Shown: positions 1 to 5,856 of the stretch, piece by piece
Numbering within the stretch: position 1 is the first letter of the stretch
Layout: the number at the start of each line of letters is the position of its first letter
Translations under genes and position numbers: made by a program
The notes under the pieces: generated by a model
Told to the model about the DNA's origin: nothing
What the model saw: only the letters and a program-made list of their open reading frames with translations
Databases searched by the model: none
From: an uncultured Actinomycetes bacterium
GTDB lineage: Bacteria; Actinomycetota; Actinomycetes; Mycobacteriales; Mycobacteriaceae
Direction of reading: 5' to 3'
DNA length: 5,856 nt
Assembly: GCA_903911165.1 (NCBI GenBank)
Contig: CAIWCQ010000204.1
Location: 1-5,856 of the forward strand

Positions 1-318
<318 letters not shown>

Positions 319-331
319 GTATCCGCTCGAA

Positions 332-376
332 CAGTAGGCCTGCCGTCCCCCTCCCCCGGGGCCGGCAGGTCTACTG
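332..376. terminator. Long hairpin between convergent genes, probable bidirectional terminator
   Basis: Bases 332-345 (CAGTAGGCCTGCCG) pair with 363-376 (CGGCAGGTCTACTG) over 14 positions. The only imperfect pair is 338/370, a G-U wobble in the plus-strand RNA and a C-A mismatch in the minus-strand RNA. Inside it, 347-350 can pair with 358-361, leaving a 7-base loop. The hairpin begins 13 bases after the fbp stop and 11 bases after the stop of the minus-strand thiolase-like gene, so it is placed to end both transcripts. No U-tract follows on either side, which is common for mycobacterial terminator-like hairpins. Confidence 0.75.
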
Positions 377-387
377 CTGTGGACCGC

Positions 388-1875
388 TCAGAGGCCGCGA
401 CTAGAACTCAGTGTGGCGGCACCATCGATGGAGACCGTGACCTTCGCGCCGGCTATGTCGTCGTCGACACACGCCGCGGCGGCGTCAGCATCAGCGATCA
501 GTGCCCAGGTCCGCTCACCGTCGGGCGTTCGGACGGCGATGAATGCCTTCTCCGGCCGCCCTTCCCGGTCGAACGGCACCGTCCATGACTCCACGGTGCC
601 GGTTCCCTCCCACTCGACCAGCGCGGTACGGGTGGGTTCGCGGTCGACGGCGCTCTGGACGTTCTCCCAGCGGAACCCCTCCGCCGGCGGGGCCGTGCTG
701 TAGACCCCGAAGCTGTGCTTGGTCAGATAGCCGCCGTTGGCGGTGATCAGTCCGCGAGTGCCGGGATTGGCGCGCAGCAGTTCGGTCATCGTGGCGATGG
801 AGTGCGTGACGTAGTTGTTCCACGGCCCGCCGGCGAATGTCAGGCCTCCGGTGAGGGTCAGCGGTCGCGCGGTGTCGGCCAGTGGAAGGCCGTGTTCGCG
901 CGCGGCCACCTGCACCGCGGAGGGAAAACACGAGTAGACGTCGACGACGTCGACGCCGTCGATATCGAGGTCGGCCAGCTCCAGCACGCGCCGGCCACCG
1001 ATCCGGATCGCCGGCGAGCGGTGTAATTCGTCGCGTTCGGCAACGGCGTAGGTGTCGTGGGAGTCGGTGCCCGCGTGCGGGAAAACCCAGACGTCCCTGG
1101 GGATCCCGAGCTGCTCAGCCTTGTTCGCCGAACACAGAATCACCGCGGCGCCCTGGTCAACCATGTTGTTGGAGTTCATCAGCTTCGGGTATGGCCAGCT
1201 GATCATCCGGTTGTCCGCGCCGGGTTGGGCGATCTGTTCTGCCGAGCGCTCCACGCGACTCCAAGCATGCGGATTGGCTGCTGCCACCCTGCTGAAGTGC
1301 GCCCACAACGCTCCAACCCTGACCTGATGGCCCTGCACGGATTCCCCGTCGGCGATTCGAAGCGACTGCTCGAAAAGTGGGTAGACAAAAGATGGTGGTA
1401 TCAGTCCGACACGATCTTCGGCCGGCCCCGACATAGGAACGTCCTCGGCCCCGGGCGGGACCGCAACGGAATCGGCTTGCTGGGTCCAATCCGGGCGAAT
1501 TCCATTGGCCCGCAGCCGCATCCGGGTACGCCAGGTTTCAGCGCCGGCGATAAGTACGGCATCGGCCCGACCCTGCTGAATATCCAGGCAGGTGCGGTTG
1601 AGGAGCGACTGCGGGGTGTTTCCACCGATCCCGCTGTAGGACGTGCTCGCCTCAGGTGCGCCGATCCGCCGGGCGAGTAGCAGTCCCGGGTCGCGGTAGC
1701 GCCAGGACAGCAGATTGACCACCCGAATAGAGTCCAGCGCCGCCAGCACCCGCGGATCGGCGGCCCGGCCGGCCGCGGCGACCATCAGGTCGATCGGCTC
1801 CACATCGGGTGACTCGTCGAACTGGTTGACCTGGCCGACACCGATCAGGACCGGTGTTCGCGGATCCAGGCTCAC
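388..1875 (-). CDS. SCP2-thiolase-like protein (TLP1 type) without the catalytic cysteine, with C-terminal OB-fold-like domain
   Basis: A protein of 495 residues, longer than the roughly 390-400 of ordinary thiolases. The GTG start overlaps the aldehyde dehydrogenase stop (GTGA, 1872-1875), and the protein sense begins right there with SLDPRTPVLIGVGQ; the frame is open further upstream but encodes nonsense over the neighbour. Residues 1-400 follow the thiolase fold: RADAVLIAGAE (103-113), DVVDVYSCFPSAV (309-321), LTGGLTFAGGP (341-351) and TANGGYLTKHS (378-388). Where thiolases have the nucleophilic Cys, this protein has GGNTPQ, with Gly85 at the Cys position. NEAF and GHP are also replaced. 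Claisen thiolysis is therefore unlikely; retro-aldol cleavage, as in Ltp2 or Sal1, or another acyl-CoA role is possible. Residues about 415-487 (GTGTVESWTV, then AFIAVRTPDG) read like an OB-fold, matching what I recall of the TLP1 additional C-terminal domain and resembling DUF35 partners. From memory, M. tuberculosis Rv1867 (about 494 residues) is the likely equivalent. No good Shine-Dalgarno is seen, so translation probably depends on coupling. It is the last operon gene. Confidence 0.85.
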   Translation of the reverse strand: MSLDPRTPVLIGVGQVNQFDESPDVEPIDLMVAAAGRAADPRVLAALDSIRVVNLLSWRYRDPGLLLARRIGAPEASTSYSGIGGNTPQSLLNRTCLDIQQGRADAVLIAGAETWRTRMRLRANGIRPDWTQQADSVAVPPGAEDVPMSGPAEDRVGLIPPSFVYPLFEQSLRIADGESVQGHQVRVGALWAHFSRVAAANPHAWSRVERSAEQIAQPGADNRMISWPYPKLMNSNNMVDQGAAVILCSANKAEQLGIPRDVWVFPHAGTDSHDTYAVAERDELHRSPAIRIGGRRVLELADLDIDGVDVVDVYSCFPSAVQVAAREHGLPLADTARPLTLTGGLTFAGGPWNNYVTHSIATMTELLRANPGTRGLITANGGYLTKHSFGVYSTAPPAEGFRWENVQSAVDREPTRTALVEWEGTGTVESWTVPFDREGRPEKAFIAVRTPDGERTWALIADADAAAACVDDDIAGAKVTVSIDGAATLSSSRGL

Positions 1876-3335
1876 GGCGGCCCGATCCGGTAAATCGACT
1901 TCAGATCGAAGAACTCCTCGAGACCTTCGGGACCGAGTTCGCGACCCAATCCGCTGGCCTTGACTCCGCCGAAGGGCGCGCCCATGTCCAACTGGTAGCC
2001 GTTGACACCGATCGTTCCGGTCTTGACCGCACGGGCGACGTCGGTGGCTCGGTCGGCGTCGGTCGACCACACGGTCCCGGCGAGTCCGAACTGGCTGTCA
2101 TTGGCCAGGGCGATGGCGTCAGCGTCGTCGTCGTAGGCGATGACGGCCAACACCGGACCGAAGATCTCCTCCTGGGCGATCCGGTCGGAGTTGTCGACGT
2201 CGGCGAACACCGTCGGTGAGACGAACCAGCCCCGCGGTTGATCCTTCGGGATGCCGCCGCCGGCGACGAGGCGGGCACCACTGTCGTTACCGGCCTCGAT
2301 ATAGCCGAGCACCCGGTCGCGCTGGCGAGCGGTGACCACCGGGCCGATGTCGGTCGCGCCGTCGAGGGGATCGCCCACCGTGAAACCGTCGACCAGATTC
2401 ACTAGCGCGTCGACCACCTCCGCATACCGCGACCGCGGCGCCAGGATTCGCGAGCCTAAGTAGCACGTCTGTCCGTTGTTGACGAAGGACACTGAGCGCA
2501 GCCCACGCAGAGTGGCATCGAGGTCGGCGTCGTCGAGGATGATCGCGGCGGACTTGCCGCCAAGTTCCAGGGTGACCGGGCGCAGCAGTCGACCACAGAC
2601 CTCCGCGATGATCCGGCCCGCCACCGTCGAACCGGTAAAGCTCACCTTGTCCACCCCGGGGTGGGAGACCAGATGCTTGCCGGCGTCCACGCCGCCCGGC
2701 ACCACGTTGAGCACTCCCGGTGGCATCCCACATTCCCGGGCGGCCTCAGCGAAAACCAATGCGTCCAAGGCGGTTTCGGGCGCCGCCTTGAGAACGACCG
2801 TGCAGCCGGCGGCGAGTGCGGGCGCGAGCTTGAACGCGGCGAGCGCCTGCGGATAGTTCCAGGGGACGATCGCGGCCACGACCCCGACCGGTTCGCGGCG
2901 CACGATGGTGTGGCCTGACATGCTCGGCCGGATTTCTTCGATCGGTATCTCGGTGATGAGCTTGGCGTAGTAGCCCAGCAGCGCCGCGGGGAACTGTCCG
3001 TTCGCTCCCCGAGACAGTGCGATCGGCATGCCGTTCTCACGGCTCACCAGCTCGCCGGTGCTGTCTGCGCGCCGATGCAATGCCGCGGCAAATGCCTCCA
3101 GAACCTTGGCACGGTGACCAACCGAGGCCGAACTCCAGCCTGGCAGTGCTGCCCGCGCCGAAGTTACCGCGGCGTCGATGTCGGCAACGGTGGCACTGGC
3201 GCCGTCGCCAAGTAACTCACCGGTCGCCGCCTCGCGTACCGGCTCGCGATTTTCCGCGGTTCGGAACTCCCCTCCGATATAGAACTCCGCGCCCCTGACT
3301 GCCGTGCCGGCTGCTTTACCTCCGGTGGTGCTCAT
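1872..3335 (-). CDS. NAD(P)-dependent aldehyde dehydrogenase
   Basis: A complete 487-residue aldehyde dehydrogenase of usual family length, oxidising an aldehyde to its carboxylate in the cytoplasm. All active-site elements are present: oxyanion-hole Asn160 in PWNYP; cofactor-binding Lys183 in VLKAAPET; the Rossmann motif FTGST at 233-237; general base Glu257 in LELGGKS; nucleophile Cys291 in NNGQTCYLGSR (codon 2463-2465); and EEIFGP at 389-394. The residues after Lys183 (AAPE) differ from the common KPSE or KPAE, which does not rule out NAD or NADP. The ATG overlaps the upstream CoA-transferase stop (ATGA, 3332-3335) and is preceded by AGAGGAG at 8 bases, so the start is secure. Its own stop overlaps the thiolase-like start. 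The place between two acyl-CoA enzymes suggests it makes an acid that the CoA-transferase activates, or removes an aldehyde released by the thiolase-like protein. Substrate cannot be read; the closest relatives are probably mycobacterial AldA-like enzymes (recall). Confidence 0.95.
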   Translation of the reverse strand: MSTTGGKAAGTAVRGAEFYIGGEFRTAENREPVREAATGELLGDGASATVADIDAAVTSARAALPGWSSASVGHRAKVLEAFAAALHRRADSTGELVSRENGMPIALSRGANGQFPAALLGYYAKLITEIPIEEIRPSMSGHTIVRREPVGVVAAIVPWNYPQALAAFKLAPALAAGCTVVLKAAPETALDALVFAEAARECGMPPGVLNVVPGGVDAGKHLVSHPGVDKVSFTGSTVAGRIIAEVCGRLLRPVTLELGGKSAAIILDDADLDATLRGLRSVSFVNNGQTCYLGSRILAPRSRYAEVVDALVNLVDGFTVGDPLDGATDIGPVVTARQRDRVLGYIEAGNDSGARLVAGGGIPKDQPRGWFVSPTVFADVDNSDRIAQEEIFGPVLAVIAYDDDADAIALANDSQFGLAGTVWSTDADRATDVARAVKTGTIGVNGYQLDMGAPFGGVKASGLGRELGPEGLEEFFDLKSIYRIGPP

Positions 3336-5677
3336 AGCGGTAACTCCTCTCGCGCAGGGACTTTCGGCTTCTCGGTGACGAACAGGACACCGTCGCAGAT
3401 CAGTTGCTCGACGTCATCGTCGCTGATGGCCAACACGTCGCGGCAGATCCGGCGAGTATCAGCGCCGGGTAGTGGCGCCGGATGCTGCGGCGCCTGCGGA
3501 ATGTTGCGATACGGTGCGGGCCCGGTCTCGGCGGGAAGTGGAACGTCGAAAAATGGATGGGCCATGTCGGCCAGGACGTCGCGGTATCTCAGTTGGGCGT
3601 GGTCGTAGACCTCATCGGGCCGGTACATCGGGCCGGCCGCCACCCCGGCGTCCTGCAGTCGCTGTGCCGCCTCCTGCGGCGTCCGGCGTCGCGTCCAGTC
3701 GGCGAGCGACTCATCGCCGACGATCCCGTCGATCGCGTGCCGGTCCGCGGCGGACGTTATCGACACCACACACCACTCGTCATCACCCAGACACGCCAGC
3801 AGGAGATGTTCGGTCGGATCCGGACGGATGTCTGCGGGGTCTGCGGCCAGGGTGACGAAACGGGTATCCAACTGGTTGATCCCGGCCTCGGCCTGGGAGA
3901 CACCGATCCGGGCGCCGACACCGCGGCGCCGCCGCCGGATCAGGGCGGCCAGGGCGCCGATCGCGGTGATCCGGCCGACCACGTGATCCGGGAAGATTGT
4001 GGTGGCATCGAAGTACGGGTGGCGTCCGGTGTTGCCGGCCACATCCGACGTCCACAGACTGGTCACCCCCGTCGCAGCGCGGACCAGTGGGCCGTATCCC
4101 AACCGGTTGCTCCAGGGACCGACGTCGCCGTAGGCACTGCTCTGCGCCAAGACGATGTCGTCGTTGAGCTCACGAAGTCGCGCGTAGTCGAAGCCGAGTG
4201 CGGTCAGAGTCTCCGGCTTGAAGTTGGCGAACACCGCGTCGGAGACACCGACGAGTCGGGCGAACATCTTCGCCCCGGCATCGCTGCGAAGGTCCAGGCC
4301 CAAACCCAGGTTGTTGCGGTGAGCCCGGGCGAAAGAGTCGCCGATGGCCTGGTCCGGCCGCTTCTGCCGCAAACCGTCCGGGAAGGCGGCACTCTCCACT
4401 TTGATGATCTCGGCGCCCAGGTCGCCGAACAACCTGCTCAGTTCCCCGCCCGCGACGATGATGCCCAGATCGAGTACACGGATACCCGCCAGTGGCCTGC
4501 TCCCGACGACTGCGTCCGGCTCGGGCTCGAATCGCTCTGTTAGCCAGAGGGTTTCATCGGCATCGAGCTGCGGCGCTACAGTGCGAACACCCGCTCTCGC
4601 ACCATCTACAGTCCAGTAGCCCACGGGGATTCGGGTCTTGATGCCGGGAGCGATCTCGATGTCGGCCAGCGCGCGGGTCGCATCGAACTGATCGGAATGC
4701 AGGGCTTCCGATGGTGTCAGGACGGCCGCGATTGGCACGCCGTGAGCCTGTCCCGCCTGGACCAATTGATCCCGGGTGTGACCAGCGAATTGCTCGCCGA
4801 TGAGCGCTCCGAGTTCGTCAAATGCCTGCACCCGCGCAGCGAGCACGTCAAAGCGGTCGTCCTGGAACTGCCCGGGTTCACCCAGCCAGGCCCGCAACCC
4901 GTGCCACTGCCGCGGTGACATCACGCAGATCCGGACAAATCCGTCGCTGCATCTGAAAATCGGATACAGATCCTGGTTCCGCGGCCTTCCCCGCCATCGC
5001 TCTCCGGACTTGCGAGCCGTCGCGGCCTGACCCTGGGTTCCGAACGGTGGATCCAAAGCCATCACCACCGCGTCGAACCGGGAGAAGTCGATGTAATCGC
5101 CTGTTCCGCAACGCAATCGGTTGAAGTACGCAACCAGCACCGCCCACGCCGCCTGCACTGCGGCGGTAGCCGAGGCGATACCATCCGGTGGCAACACCGG
5201 GGCGCCGACGGTCGGGCCGGAGCGGGACAATGCACTGCACATCGCGTACAGAACGGGGTCGCTGGCACGCCAGGCGGCATAGGGTCCGGAGTCACCGAAG
5301 TCGGTCACCAACATGGTCACCAGGGATCCGAAGCGGTCGGCCAGTTCCGCACACGATGTGCCGAAGGCGGCGGCGAGACCGGGTCGACCACTGTCAACCA
5401 CGATGTCTGCCCCGGCGGCCAGGTCGACGAGCCGTCGCCGATCGTCATCACTGCCGGGGTCCAGGACAGCGGCGCGTTTATTGGCGTTATGCAGTGCGAA
5501 CGGGATGCTCGAGGCGGCCAGAGTCGGCGGCTCCGATCGTGCCGGGCTACCCGTCGGGGGCTCGATCTTGAGCACGTCGGCACCGAGATCGGCCAGCAGT
5601 CGGGTGACCGTGTCAGACCCCGAGTCGCAGAGGTCGAGCACCCGCAACGACGCCAGCAACGGCTCGTTTTCACTCAA
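3332..5677 (-). CDS. Tandem double-domain class III (CaiB/BaiF) CoA-transferase
   Basis: A 781-residue protein made of two full CaiB/BaiF units in one chain. Class III enzymes move CoA from an acyl-CoA to a free acid through an aspartyl-CoA anhydride; racemases of the same fold also exist. Unit 1 begins LASLRVLDL and has LLADLGADVLKIEPP; unit 2, from about residue 396, begins LAGIRVLDL and has LFGDLGAEIIKVE. The probable catalytic Asp is kept in both: Asp165 in PPDGIAS (codon 5183-5185) and Asp564 in FPDHVVG (codon 3986-3988), each followed by the usual helix and the R...G.G segment. Unit 2 also keeps RNNLGLGLDLRS and SSAYGDVGPW, and ends with the typical family tail APLPGADTRRI. The TTG start is chosen because GGGAGG lies 7 bases upstream (5685-5690); a GTG at 5711-5713 would add 12 residues but lacks a Shine-Dalgarno. 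From memory, Rv1866 of M. tuberculosis (about 778 residues) is similar and adjacent to Rv1867. It is the first gene of the operon. Confidence 0.9.
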   Translation of the reverse strand: MSENEPLLASLRVLDLCDSGSDTVTRLLADLGADVLKIEPPTGSPARSEPPTLAASSIPFALHNANKRAAVLDPGSDDDRRRLVDLAAGADIVVDSGRPGLAAAFGTSCAELADRFGSLVTMLVTDFGDSGPYAAWRASDPVLYAMCSALSRSGPTVGAPVLPPDGIASATAAVQAAWAVLVAYFNRLRCGTGDYIDFSRFDAVVMALDPPFGTQGQAATARKSGERWRGRPRNQDLYPIFRCSDGFVRICVMSPRQWHGLRAWLGEPGQFQDDRFDVLAARVQAFDELGALIGEQFAGHTRDQLVQAGQAHGVPIAAVLTPSEALHSDQFDATRALADIEIAPGIKTRIPVGYWTVDGARAGVRTVAPQLDADETLWLTERFEPEPDAVVGSRPLAGIRVLDLGIIVAGGELSRLFGDLGAEIIKVESAAFPDGLRQKRPDQAIGDSFARAHRNNLGLGLDLRSDAGAKMFARLVGVSDAVFANFKPETLTALGFDYARLRELNDDIVLAQSSAYGDVGPWSNRLGYGPLVRAATGVTSLWTSDVAGNTGRHPYFDATTIFPDHVVGRITAIGALAALIRRRRRGVGARIGVSQAEAGINQLDTRFVTLAADPADIRPDPTEHLLLACLGDDEWCVVSITSAADRHAIDGIVGDESLADWTRRRTPQEAAQRLQDAGVAAGPMYRPDEVYDHAQLRYRDVLADMAHPFFDVPLPAETGPAPYRNIPQAPQHPAPLPGADTRRICRDVLAISDDDVEQLICDGVLFVTEKPKVPAREELPL
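3344..3350 (-). promoter_or_regulatory. Ribosome binding site of the aldehyde dehydrogenase gene
   Basis: On the minus strand AGAGGAG lies 8 bases before the ATG at 3335. It sits inside the last codons of the CoA-transferase gene, so the ATGA overlap has its own strong Shine-Dalgarno and supports both re-initiation and independent initiation. Confidence 0.8.
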
Positions 5678-5684
5678 CTGGCTG

Positions 5685-5690
5685 CCTCCC
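5685..5690 (-). promoter_or_regulatory. Ribosome binding site deciding a TTG start for the CoA-transferase
   Basis: On the minus strand GGGAGG is followed by 7 bases and then TTG at 5677-5675. The alternative in-frame GTG at 5713 has only a pyrimidine-rich and CCCCGG stretch before it. This favours the TTG and a 781-residue product. Confidence 0.6.
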
Positions 5691-5702
5691 GGTCCGGCGA
5701 CG

Positions 5703-5708
5703 AGCTTA
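5703..5708 (-). promoter_or_regulatory. Candidate -10 element for the minus-strand operon
   Basis: TAAGCT on the minus strand fits the loose mycobacterial TANNNT -10 pattern. Transcription starting about 7 bases later would give a leader of about 19 bases that holds the GGGAGG site and excludes the GTG at 5713. No convincing -35 was found, and short TANNNT matches are common, so this is tentative. Confidence 0.25.
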
Positions 5709-5727
5709 GCCACCCGGGGACCACGGG

Positions 5728-5733
5728 TAGAAT
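5728..5733 (+). promoter_or_regulatory. Candidate -10 element (TAGAAT) pointing right
   Basis: TAGAAT matches the actinobacterial TANNNT consensus well. An ATG follows after 9 bases (5743-5745), the spacing expected for a leaderless or nearly leaderless transcript, a frequent arrangement in mycobacteria. A weak -35-like TTAGCC lies at 5706-5711 with a 16-base spacer. The element would drive a gene divergent from the CoA-transferase operon. Confidence 0.35.
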
Positions 5734-5742
5734 CGGGCGCAT

Positions 5743-5856
5743 ATGTTCGCCCACAGTGCGGTTACCGATTGCGAACGGCCAGGACCAGTCCCTGGAACCC
5801 CGGTCCCTGGGGATCCGTCCAGGCTGCGACTCTACGTCGACATTGGCGTGGTGATC
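5743..5856 (+). CDS. Possible start of a divergent gene, unrecognised, cut by the window edge
   Basis: An ATG opens a frame that stays free of stops for 38 codons to the right edge. It begins MFAHSAVTDCERPG and ends RLYVDIGVVI at the cut. The support is the TAGAAT element 9 bases upstream and the last dozen or so codons, where third positions become G/C-rich as in local genes. Against it, the first 24 codons have mixed third positions and many Pro and Gly, no Shine-Dalgarno is seen, and other frames are open here too, including a minus-strand frame. I do not recognise the protein. The true start may lie further right. Confidence 0.25.
   Translation, partial: MFAHSAVTDCERPGPVPGTPVPGDPSRLRLYVDIGVVI

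Noticed and set aside
1057..1680. 207-codon plus-strand open frame opposite the thiolase-like gene
   Set aside because: Composition is that of a shadow frame and the opposite strand carries conserved thiolase-fold segments throughout.
1876..2070. 65-codon upstream extension of the thiolase-like frame to an ATG at 2070
   Set aside because: It lies wholly over the conserved C-terminus of the aldehyde dehydrogenase, and its product is Arg-rich with no thiolase similarity. The GTG at 1875 begins exactly where family similarity begins.
3482..4543. 353-codon plus-strand open frame opposite the CoA-transferase
   Set aside because: Antisense shadow of G+C-rich coding DNA. The minus strand here holds clear CaiB motifs, while the plus product has no recognisable motif or Shine-Dalgarno.
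3332..5677. Reading the CoA-transferase as two genes fused by a sequencing error
   Set aside because: The frame is continuous across the linker near residues 380-396, no start codon with Shine-Dalgarno is evident there, and a similar long form is recalled from M. tuberculosis (Rv1866).
5489..5854. 121-codon plus-strand frame over the CoA-transferase start
   Set aside because: Mostly antisense to the conserved N-terminus of the CoA-transferase, with Arg- and Gln-rich shadow composition and no start signal.

Overview
The window looks like a chromosomal segment of a mycolic-acid actinobacterium, most likely a Mycobacterium or Mycolicibacterium. The DNA is G+C-rich throughout, codon third positions are mostly G or C, and the left edge carries the C-terminal third of an antigen 85 mycolyltransferase, a family confined to mycolate-bearing bacteria. 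No RNA gene, insertion sequence, CRISPR array or phage gene was seen.

Layout, left to right. (1) Positions 1-318, plus strand: the end of an Ag85-type mycolyltransferase, closest by eye to Ag85C, with catalytic Glu and His present. (2) Positions 319-387: a short convergent intergenic gap filled by a long hairpin (332-376) that can serve as a shared terminator. (3) Positions 388-5677, minus strand: a tight three-gene operon. In transcription order it encodes a double-domain class III (CaiB/BaiF) CoA-transferase, an NAD(P)-dependent aldehyde dehydrogenase, and an SCP2-thiolase-like protein that lacks the thiolase nucleophilic cysteine and has a fused C-terminal OB-fold-like domain (TLP1 type). 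Each junction is a 4-base stop/start overlap (ATGA, then GTGA), so the genes are translationally coupled. (4) Positions 5678-5856: the upstream region, with a strong ribosome binding site for a TTG start, candidate -10 elements on both strands, repeats of GTCCCTGG, and a possible divergent gene that runs off the right edge.

Working model (inference). Thiolase-like proteins without the cysteine include retro-aldolases such as Ltp2 in actinobacterial sterol degradation and Sal1 in Pseudomonas cholate degradation. In the cholate route the aldolase releases an aldehyde, an aldehyde dehydrogenase (Sad) oxidises it to the acid, and the acid is re-activated with CoA. This operon has one gene for each of those three steps, with a CoA-transferase in place of an ATP-dependent ligase. 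It could therefore be a compact aldolase, dehydrogenase and CoA-transfer module for shortening a branched or cyclic acyl-CoA. The substrate cannot be read from the sequence.
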